A DNA stretch of 6,625 nt, taken from Nitrospirota bacterium. GTDB lineage: Bacteria; Nitrospirota; UBA9217. Below the pieces are notes generated by a model. That model was not told where the DNA came from. It saw only the letters and a program-made list of their open reading frames with translations, and made no database searches. How positions within the stretch are numbered: position 1 is the first letter of the stretch; each line of letters starts with the position of its first letter. Shown piece after piece: positions 1 to 3,964 of the stretch. The position numbers and the translations under genes are program-made. The DNA lies in NCBI GenBank assembly GCA_021788515.1, contig JAJYKN010000079.1, positions 1-6,625 on the forward strand, written 5' to 3'.

Positions 1-121
1 CAACATGACCTGCAGCGTCGAACTGATCACGCCGATCGCCATGGACCAGGGCCTGCGCTTCGCCATTCGCGAAGGCGGCCGTACGGTGGGCGCAGGCGTT
101 ATTACCCAAGTGATCGAGTAG
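1..121 (+). CDS. tuf: Elongation factor Tu, C-terminal end (partial)
   Basis: The window opens inside this gene; base 1 is the third base of a codon, and 39 complete codons precede the TAG stop at 119-121. The visible residues end with the near-invariant EF-Tu domain III tail ([16 protein letters not shown] followed by VITQVIE), which is diagnostic of EF-Tu. EF-Tu is the cytoplasmic GTPase that delivers aminoacyl-tRNA to the ribosomal A site; the missing part holds the GTPase domain, so nothing can be said here about the nucleotide-binding motifs. A tuf copy directly upstream of rpmG, tRNA-Trp, secE and nusG is a common bacterial arrangement, and such genomes often have a second tuf near rpsJ, which this window cannot show. 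The identification is secure; only the length is unknown. Confidence 0.97.
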   Translation, partial: NMTCSVELITPIAMDQGLRFAIREGGRTVGAGVITQVIE

Positions 122-128
122 AAAATAA

Positions 129-160
129 ATTTCGGAATGCGGATTTCGGAATGCGGAATG
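129..160 (+). repeat. Perfect 14-bp tandem repeat plus partial copy in the tuf-rpmG spacer
   Basis: The 14-mer ATTTCGGAATGCGG occurs twice back to back, at 129-142 and 143-156, with both copies identical. AATG at 157-160 continues the pattern, so the GGAATGCGGAATG word itself also repeats. It lies 8 bp after the tuf stop and well before the rpmG ribosome-binding region at 196-203, so it is non-coding. Word-based repeats of this kind accumulate in the spacers of some genomes; no function is visible. Confidence 0.85.
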
Positions 161-211
161 AAAGACAACGCATGCGAAACGAGTATCTCCTGTTAGAGAG
201 AGGTTAAGGAA

Positions 212-364
212 ATGCGGGAAATCGTTCTTCTTGCTTGCGGTGAATGCAAGCGCAAAAACTATTCAACGACCAAAAACAAAAGAAACACCCCGGACAAGCT
301 GAACCTGGACAAATATTGCCGGTTCTGCCGGAAACACACAACGCATAAGGAAACAAAAGCGTAG
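212..364 (+). CDS. rpmG: 50S ribosomal protein L33 (zinc-ribbon form)
   Basis: This is a 50-residue protein starting [13 protein letters not shown] and ending HKETKA with a TAG stop. It matches L33 throughout, including the conserved [10 protein letters not shown] stretch and the CRFCRKHT segment. Two CxxC pairs (C9/C12 and C36/C39) form the zinc ribbon of the cysteine-containing L33 class; many bacteria also carry a Zn-independent paralogue used under zinc limitation, so this copy may be the zinc-replete form. L33 is a small basic protein of the large subunit near the E site. A GAGAGAGG tract at 196-203, 8 nt before ATG, is the likely ribosome-binding site; AAGGA at 206-210 is too close to the start. 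The gene sits between tuf and tRNA-Trp, its usual place in many phyla, and is intact. Confidence 0.96.
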   Translation: MREIVLLACGECKRKNYSTTKNKRNTPDKLNLDKYCRFCRKHTTHKETKA

Positions 365-399
365 CTTTGGAAGTGCATGGCGATGCGGGGTTAGGACAC

Positions 400-475
400 A
401 GGCCAGTAGCTCTAATGGTAGAGCTCCGGACTCCAAATCCGGCTGCTGGGGGTTCGAGTCCCTCCTGGCCTGCCA
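400..475 (+). tRNA. trnW: tRNA-Trp, anticodon CCA
   Basis: A complete 76-nt cloverleaf can be folded. The acceptor stem is AGGCCAG (400-406) with CTGGCCT (465-471), all seven pairs Watson-Crick. The D stem is GCTC/GAGC (409-412 with 421-424). The anticodon stem is CCGGA/TCCGG (426-430 with 438-442), with loop CTCCAAA and anticodon CCA at 433-435. The variable loop has 5 nt, and the T arm is GGGGG-TTCGAGT-CCCTC (448-464). G472 is the discriminator base, the bacterial tryptophan identity base, and the 3' CCA (473-475) is encoded. The gene lies 35 bp after rpmG and 34 bp before secE with no visible terminator between, so it is probably excised from a transcript shared with the flanking protein genes. 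Confidence 0.98.
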
Positions 476-509
476 TTTTCCCAGAATTCTGTGAAGAAAG
501 AGGCGCCGA

Positions 510-695
510 ATGTTCAAGAAGCTGGTGGATTTCTACCAAGAGGTAAAGCTGGAGCTCAAGAAGGTTGTGTTTCCGACAAAGAAGGAGGTCATAGGTTCTA
601 CCTGGGTGGTGATCATCACCGTACTGATATGCGCCTTTTTCCTGGGACTGGTAGATATGGGGTTGGGCAAAATGATGACCCTTGCCTTTAAGTAG
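510..695 (+). CDS. secE: Preprotein translocase subunit SecE
   Basis: A 61-residue protein of the short, single-span SecE type found in most bacteria; the E. coli protein is about twice as long with three spans. An amphipathic helix comes first, with the family motif EVKLELKKVVFPTKKEV at residues 11-27, followed by one hydrophobic transmembrane segment at about residues 31-48 and a short C-terminal tail. SecE clamps the two halves of the SecY channel in the inner membrane and is essential for Sec export. The start ATG is preceded by GAAGAAAGAGG ending at 503, with 6 nt spacing, which supports it over any upstream start. The gene follows tRNA-Trp and lies 8 bp before nusG, the standard secE-nusG pair. 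Confidence 0.97.
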   Translation: MFKKLVDFYQEVKLELKKVVFPTKKEVIGSTWVVIITVLICAFFLGLVDMGLGKMMTLAFK

Positions 696-703
696 AGATA
701 ATT

Positions 704-1252
704 ATGCCGATGAACTGGTTTGTAGTCCATACGTATGCAGGTTTTGAGAACAAGGTGAAGGCCAGCGTTCTGGAGATGGTCTCCAAACTCAACCTCCAGG
801 AAAAAATCGGCCAGATTCTTGTCCCGACCGAAGAGGTCCTGTCCATCAAAGCCGGCAAAAAACGCAAGTCACAACGAAAATTTTTCCCCGGATATATTCT
901 CGTCGAAATGGAGATGGACGACAATACCTGGCACATTATCAAGGAAACGCCGAAGGTGACCGGATTTGTCGGCGGGAGCACGAACCCGACGCCGCTCTCC
1001 GAAGAAGAAGTGAAGACCATCCTCAAACAGACCGAAGAAGGTGCGGTGGCTCCTACCCAGCCCAAGCATGCCTACCAGAAAGGCGATCGGGTCAGGGTTA
1101 TCGACGGTCCGTTCAGCAGCTTTATCGGGACCGTCGAGGATGTCAACCCCGCGCACGGCAGGCTTCGGGTGATGGTGAGCATCTTCGGGCGTTCGACGCC
1201 CGTTGAATTGGAGTTCCTTCAGGTGGAGCGGGAAAAGGAAGTCAAAGCATAA
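704..1252 (+). CDS. nusG: Transcription termination/antitermination protein NusG
   Basis: A 182-residue NusG of normal length. The NGN domain covers about residues 4-110: WFVVHTYAG at 5-13, the FFPGYILVEM signature at 60-69 and GFVGG at 87-91. A linker leads to the KOW domain at about 124-175 (KGDRVRVIDGPF, GTVEDV, GRSTPVELEF). NusG binds the clamp helices of RNA polymerase through the NGN domain, while KOW contacts Rho or ribosomal S10, coupling transcription to translation. The spacing from secE is 8 bp and the only SD-like bases are a weak AGAGA at 694-698, so translation probably depends on coupling to secE. A second in-frame ATG at 710 (residue 3) is an equally plausible start and would leave the conserved WFVVHTYAG intact. 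Confidence 0.97.
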   Translation: MPMNWFVVHTYAGFENKVKASVLEMVSKLNLQEKIGQILVPTEEVLSIKAGKKRKSQRKFFPGYILVEMEMDDNTWHIIKETPKVTGFVGGSTNPTPLSEEEVKTILKQTEEGAVAPTQPKHAYQKGDRVRVIDGPFSSFIGTVEDVNPAHGRLRVMVSIFGRSTPVELEFLQVEREKEVKA

Positions 1253-1321
1253 TCCAGGATTCATGATTCGTCATTAATATAAAAGACAAAAGAGCGTTAA
1301 AAAACATACAGGAGTATAGAG

Positions 1322-1747
1322 ATGGCTAAAGAGATTACAGCGAAAATCAAGCTTCAGGTACCCGCAGGAAAGGCCAACCCGGCGCCGCCGGTCGGTCCCG
1401 CGCTCGGTCAGCACGGCGTCAATATCATGGAATTCTGCAAGGCGTTCAACGCCAGGACCCAGAAGATGGGCGAGACCATCGTTCCCGTCATCATCTCGGT
1501 CTACTCCGACCGGTCATTTACGTTTATCACGAAAACGCCGCCGGCAGCCGAACTTCTCAAAAAGGCCGCAGGGATCGTTAAGGGGTCAGGTGTTCCGAAT
1601 AAGGATAAAGTCGGCAAGGTGACGCGCGCCCAGATCAAGGAGATCGCGCAGACGAAGCTTCCCGACCTCAATGCGGCAACCGTTGAGTCGGCTATGCGCA
1701 TGATTGAAGGGTCGGCAAAGAGCATGGGTCTGGAAATCGCCGACTAA
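1322..1747 (+). CDS. rplK: 50S ribosomal protein L11
   Basis: A 141-residue protein, exactly the usual L11 length. The N-terminal domain (about 1-70) contains the proline-rich [16 protein letters not shown] segment, which lies at the GTPase-associated centre and forms the thiostrepton-contact surface. The C-terminal domain (about 75-141) binds the 23S rRNA GTPase-centre fold and includes [15 protein letters not shown] and the closing [14 protein letters not shown]11 is needed for efficient factor-dependent GTP hydrolysis and for stringent-response sensing of uncharged tRNA. The start is fixed by AGGAG at 1310-1314, 7 nt before ATG. The 69-bp spacer from nusG is AT-rich; I see a TAATAT at 1275-1280 but no convincing -35 element and no hairpin resembling an L1-binding leader. 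Confidence 0.98.
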   Translation: MAKEITAKIKLQVPAGKANPAPPVGPALGQHGVNIMEFCKAFNARTQKMGETIVPVIISVYSDRSFTFITKTPPAAELLKKAAGIVKGSGVPNKDKVGKVTRAQIKEIAQTKLPDLNAATVESAMRMIEGSAKSMGLEIAD

Positions 1748-1771
1748 CAGTATTTTTCGAGCTTAAACATT

Positions 1772-1802
1772 GCGGGAGGCCGACAACGGCCGCTAACACC
1801 GC
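1772..1802 (+). promoter_or_regulatory. Two-stem hairpin directly upstream of the rplA ribosome-binding site
   Basis: An inner stem GGCCG/CGGCC (1778-1782 with 1787-1791) closes an ACAA tetraloop. An outer stem GCGG/CCGC (1772-1775 with 1799-1802) is separated from it by an asymmetric internal loop, 2 nt on the 5' side and 7 nt on the 3' side. The outer stem ends one base before the rplA Shine-Dalgarno AGGAGG (1804-1809). Two short helices around an asymmetric loop is the general shape of L1 recognition sites, so autogenous L1 control is conceivable, but I have not matched specific conserved bases. Structure is seen; function is inferred. Confidence 0.4.
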
Positions 1803-1813
1803 GAGGAGGAACC

Positions 1814-2515
1814 ATGGCAGGGAAAAAGTTTAAAGCAGCAGCGGCACTGGTGGATCCGGTTAAAATGTACGGCGTTGAAGAGGCAGTCGGGCTTGCCAAG
1901 AAAACAGCGCGAACAAAGTTCGACGAGACCGTTGACCTTGCGGTCAGGCTCGGCGTGGATCCCAAGCAGGCGGACCAGATGGTGCGTGGAACAGTTGTTT
2001 TACCGCACGGCACCGGGAAAAAGGTCAAAATATTGGTGTTTGCCAAAGGCGAGAAGGACAAGGAAGCAAGGGATGCCGGGGCCGATTATGTGGGCGCTGA
2101 AGACCTTGCTGATAAGATTACGAAAGAAGGCTGGACGGATTTTGATACCGTCGTGGCAACGCCGGATATCATGGGACTCGTGGGCAGGCTCGGTAAGGTG
2201 CTGGGTCCCCGTGGGCTGATGCCGAACCCGAAAACGGGCACGGTGACGTTCGACATTGCCAAGGCCATCAAGGAAATCAGGGCTGGTAAGGTCGAGTACC
2301 GCGTGGAAAAGGCGGGCATCGTTCACGTCCCGGTGGGCAAAGCGTCCTTTGACGAAAAGAAACTTGTGGACAATGCTAAGGCTGTCCTTGAGTCCATCTT
2401 GAAGGCAAAACCGGGGTCAAGCAAAGGTAAGTATCTCAGGAGCGCGACGGTCTCCACAACCATGGGGCCGGGGGTTAAGATCGATACAGCAGCCATAGAG
2501 AAGATATCCGGATAA
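1814..2515 (+). CDS. rplA: 50S ribosomal protein L1
   Basis: A 233-residue protein, a normal bacterial L1 length. Domain I is discontinuous and built from the N-terminus (about 1-66) and C-terminus (about 160-233), carrying the rRNA-binding [20 protein letters not shown] region at 36-55 and the closing [11 protein letters not shown]. The inserted domain II starts around [14 protein letters not shown] (66-79) and contains the L1 signature [20 protein letters not shown] at about 120-139. L1 forms the mobile stalk beside the E site and helps move deacylated tRNA out; in several bacteria it also represses translation of the rplK-rplA mRNA. The start is set by AGGAGG at 1804-1809, 4 nt before ATG. 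It lies 66 bp after rplK, its usual partner. Confidence 0.98.
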   Translation: MAGKKFKAAAALVDPVKMYGVEEAVGLAKKTARTKFDETVDLAVRLGVDPKQADQMVRGTVVLPHGTGKKVKILVFAKGEKDKEARDAGADYVGAEDLADKITKEGWTDFDTVVATPDIMGLVGRLGKVLGPRGLMPNPKTGTVTFDIAKAIKEIRAGKVEYRVEKAGIVHVPVGKASFDEKKLVDNAKAVLESILKAKPGSSKGKYLRSATVSTTMGPGVKIDTAAIEKISG

Positions 2516-2556
2516 AATAATCAGGAATCCAAGTAATTGTGTGTCATGCATGTTAC

Positions 2557-2586
2557 TTGTTTCAATGATAATTATAGTATTATAGT
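2557..2586 (+). promoter_or_regulatory. Candidate sigma-70-type promoter for rplJL with doubled -10 element
   Basis: TTGTTT at 2557-2562 and TATAGT at 2581-2586 are spaced by 18 bp; TATAGT matches the TATAAT consensus at five of six bases, while TTGTTT is weaker. An 8-bp tandem repeat, ATTATAGT at 2571-2578 and again at 2579-2586, places a second TATAGT at 2573-2578, and the overlapping TATTAT at 2578-2583 is a further -10-like hexamer. A start near 2593-2594 would place the whole L10 leader at the 5' end of the transcript. E. coli has a promoter in the equivalent rplA-rplJ spacer. This call is motif-based only. Confidence 0.45.
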
Positions 2587-2600
2587 ATTGTAAAAGGTCG

Positions 2601-2702
2601 ATCCCTCGAAACGAGGGATACGGTCCGAGACAGCAGGCACTGAAAAAGAAAATGCGACCTTCCTTTTCGGTTTAATTTCCCTAAGCGGAGCCTGCCGAGA
2701 CC
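2601..2702 (+). ncRNA. Ribosomal protein L10 leader (L10/L12-binding cis-regulatory RNA)
   Basis: The segment GAGACAGCAGGC (2627-2638) and the later GCCTGCCGAG (2690-2699) match the characteristic core of L10 leaders. They pair as GCAGGC with GCCTGC, leaving an asymmetric kink-turn-type internal loop (7 nt CGAGACA opposite 3 nt CGA) closed below by GGTC/GACC (2622-2625 with 2699-2702). A 5' hairpin ATCCCTCG/CGAGGGAT with an AAA loop lies at 2601-2619. An apical hairpin pairs 2640-2650 with 2660-2670 with one mismatch, leaving the unpaired TTTAATTTCCC tract (2671-2681) that such leaders usually show. Known L10 leaders bind the L10(L12)n complex and repress rplJL. Position, just upstream of rplJ, agrees. 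The family call is from recognition of the core; individual k-turn base pairs are not resolved. Confidence 0.88.
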
Positions 2703-2785
2703 CGGCTAAAAGAAAGAACGTTAACGACGCCGCTTTCTTTTGAGATTTCCGGGCTGGTCATCGGGAATTCTTAAAAGAAAGGAGG
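2701..2785 (+). promoter_or_regulatory. Two competing helices controlling access to the rplJ ribosome-binding site
   Basis: The tract CTTTCTTTT (2733-2741) can pair perfectly with either of two copies of AAAAGAAAG. Helix A uses the upstream copy (2708-2716) and is reinforced by CCCGG/CCGGG (2701-2705 with 2749-2753). Helix B uses the downstream copy (2773-2781) and continues inward, pairing 2733-2750 with 2764-2781: 16 Watson-Crick pairs, one G-U and one U-U mismatch around a 13-nt loop. Helix B takes in the 5' half of the AAAGGAGG Shine-Dalgarno sequence (2778-2785). Helix A shares C2701 and C2702 with the lower stem of the L10 leader, so leader folding and helix A compete. No U-run follows either helix, so this looks translational rather than a terminator. 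Pairings are seen; the regulatory logic is inferred. Confidence 0.6.
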
Positions 2786-2790
2786 AACGT

Positions 2791-3303
2791 GTGAATAAGC
2801 AGGACAAAAAAGAAGCAATTGATGAGTTGCACGAGAAGTTTGCCCGTGCCAAAACGGCGGTTATCACCGGCTATTCCGGGATCAACGTGGAACAGATTAC
2901 TGATCTCCGGGCCAAACTGCGCAAGTCACAGGTCGAATACCGGGTGGTGAAGAACACGCTGGCCCGCAAGGCAGCAGAAGGCACCGGTCTCGAGCCGCTC
3001 AAGGACCATTTCGTCGGTCCCGTGGGCATTGCGCTCAGCTATGACGATGTCGTTGCGCCGGCAAAGGTGCTCTTTGAATTCAGCAAGACGCAGGAAAAAC
3101 TGCTGCTCAAAGTCGGCGTGCTTGACGGGAAGCTGTTACAGCAGGCGGATATCAAGGCGTTGGCAAGCCTGCCGTCGCTCAACGCGCTTCGCGGAAAGAT
3201 CGTCGGCTTGCTCCAGGCGCCTGCATCAAGGATCGTCGGCGTACTCGCAGCGCCGGGCGGACAGATTGCCAGGGTCTTGAAGGCGAAGGCAGACAAGGGT
3301 TAA
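2791..3303 (+). CDS. rplJ: 50S ribosomal protein L10
   Basis: From the GTG at 2791 this is a 170-residue L10, a normal length. The N-terminal rRNA-binding domain covers about residues 1-100, with AKTAVITGYSGINVEQITDLR, then YRVVKNTLARKAAEGTG and the GPVGIALSYDD segment. The C-terminal helix (about 130-170) is the platform for L12 dimers. L10 anchors the L7/L12 stalk to the GTPase centre and is the usual autogenous repressor of its own operon. GTG is chosen because AAAGGAGG lies 5 nt upstream (2778-2785) and the residues after it (NKQDKKEAIDEL) match the family N-terminus. An in-frame TTG at 2740 would add 17 unconserved residues running through the regulatory helices and is rejected. The unusually long 275-bp upstream spacer holds the leader. 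Confidence 0.97.
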   Translation: MNKQDKKEAIDELHEKFARAKTAVITGYSGINVEQITDLRAKLRKSQVEYRVVKNTLARKAAEGTGLEPLKDHFVGPVGIALSYDDVVAPAKVLFEFSKTQEKLLLKVGVLDGKLLQQADIKALASLPSLNALRGKIVGLLQAPASRIVGVLAAPGGQIARVLKAKADKG

Positions 3304-3312
3304 GTCGGTAAA

Positions 3313-3332
3313 ACGCACTCACCGGAGTGCGT
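3313..3332 (+). promoter_or_regulatory. Perfect 8-bp hairpin in the rplJ-rplL spacer
   Basis: ACGCACTC (3313-3320) pairs perfectly with GAGTGCGT (3325-3332) around a four-base ACCG loop, 9 bp after the rplJ stop. It is followed by ATTTAAAAAAAG rather than a clean run of T, so it is not a standard intrinsic terminator. It may act as a processing or stability element, or a weak pause, that helps give the excess of L12 over L10. The rplL Shine-Dalgarno site (3357-3362) is outside it and free. Confidence 0.6.
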
Positions 3333-3371
3333 ATTTAAAAAAAGTGTTTAACTTTCAGGAGGAACAGAAAC

Positions 3372-3746
3372 ATGGCGGATTTAGCGAAATTGGTTGATGA
3401 ACTGAGCGGCCTGACCGTTCTTGAAGCAGCAGAACTGAGCAAGATGCTCGAAGAGAAGTGGGGCGTGTCGGCAGCAGCGCCCGTCGCCGTAGCAGCAGCG
3501 GGAGCAGGCGCAGGCGCGGCGGCAGCGGAAGAGAAGACCGCATTCGATGTGATCCTGGCGACTGCAGGAGCACAGAAGATCAACGTGATCAAAGTCGTAC
3601 GCGAGCTTACGGGCCTGGGACTCAAAGAAGCCAAGGACCTGGTGGAAGGCGCTCCCAAACCGGTAAAGACCGGTGTTGCCAAGGAAGAGGCGGAGACCAT
3701 GAAGAAGAAGCTCACCGAAGCAGGCGCAACCGTCGAGGTAAAGTAA
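3372..3746 (+). CDS. rplL: 50S ribosomal protein L7/L12
   Basis: A 124-residue protein with the three-part L12 layout. An N-terminal dimerisation and L10-binding domain (about 1-34) includes [23 protein letters not shown] flexible Ala/Gly-rich hinge (about 35-54) follows, made almost entirely of Ala, Gly, Val and Pro. The globular C-terminal domain (about 55-124) has the conserved [28 protein letters not shown] and VEGAPKPVK motifs that recruit the translational GTPases EF-Tu, EF-G, IF2 and RF3. L12 is the only multi-copy ribosomal protein, present as several dimers per L10. AGGAGG at 3357-3362, 9 nt before ATG, is a near-perfect ribosome-binding site and suits the need for high output. A strong terminator-like hairpin follows 25 bp after the stop. 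Confidence 0.98.
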   Translation: MADLAKLVDELSGLTVLEAAELSKMLEEKWGVSAAAPVAVAAAGAGAGAAAAEEKTAFDVILATAGAQKINVIKVVRELTGLGLKEAKDLVEGAPKPVKTGVAKEEAETMKKKLTEAGATVEVK

Positions 3747-3771
3747 GAAGATAATTTGAGATTCATTTGCC

Positions 3772-3816
3772 AAGTCCTTGCCCTCCGGCATCGGTCCGGA
3801 GGGCAGAGGACTTTTT
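3772..3816 (+). terminator. Intrinsic terminator/attenuator between rplL and rpoB
   Basis: The inner stem pairs TGCCCTCCGG (3779-3788) with CCGGAGGGCA (3796-3805), ten perfect pairs around a 7-nt loop. After a wobble and a single-base bulge it continues as AAGTCC (3772-3777) with GGACTT (3808-3813). A run of five T at 3812-3816 begins in the last pairs of the stem and extends past it. This is a textbook Rho-independent terminator. Because the essential rpoB gene follows 149 bp downstream with no clear promoter, partial termination is likely, as at the known E. coli rplL-rpoB attenuator, lowering polymerase subunit expression relative to ribosomal proteins. Confidence 0.9.
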
Positions 3817-3871
3817 GCGTTTATGGATAGGGCGTTCGAAAAGGGCAGAACGTAAAAAAAATTGAAGTGCA

Positions 3872-3941
3872 AAGTGGAAAATGAAAAAGGAAAATATCCA
3901 GCACGGCGTTTTTCACGATTTGCATTTTTCATTTTGCATTT
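3872..3941 (+). repeat. Long imperfect AT-rich inverted repeat before rpoB
   Basis: Positions 3872-3895 pair with 3918-3941: 24 facing positions with 21 pairs (one of them G-U) and three mismatches, around a 22-nt loop. The core AAAATGAAAAA/TTTTTCATTTT is perfect, and the 3' arm itself holds two TTTGCATTTT-like words. The 3' arm ends 10 bp before the rpoB Shine-Dalgarno GAGGGG (3952-3957). There is no U-run, so it is not a terminator. It could be a degenerate miniature repeat, or an mRNA structure near the rpoB start. Confidence 0.7.
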
Positions 3942-3964
3942 TATGATGTCTGAGGGGTGCGAAA

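Noticed and set aside
2..40. Apparent two-residue insertion in EF-Tu near the first residues (NMTCSVELI)
   Set aside because: If the N is taken as the conserved Asn of the GDN motif, the spacing to VELI is the same as in other EF-Tu proteins, so no insertion is needed.
1253..1321. Promoter for rplK in the nusG-rplK spacer
   Set aside because: TAATAT at 1275-1280 resembles a -10 element, but the bases 15-19 bp upstream contain no -35-like hexamer; the region is simply AT-rich.
2701..2760. Transcription attenuator (intrinsic terminator) in the rplJ leader
   Set aside because: The helices are AT-rich or broken by internal loops, and no T-run follows CCGGG at 2749-2753, so a standard terminator is not supported.
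2740..2790. Upstream TTG start for rplJ, adding 17 residues
   Set aside because: The added residues do not resemble L10, the stretch overlaps the regulatory helices, and the GTG at 2791 has an excellent ribosome-binding site.
3920..3947. Promoter for rpoB (TTGCAT, 16 bp, TATGAT)
   Set aside because: The -35 match is poor and lies inside the inverted repeat, and the start would fall at about the ribosome-binding site, leaving almost no leader.
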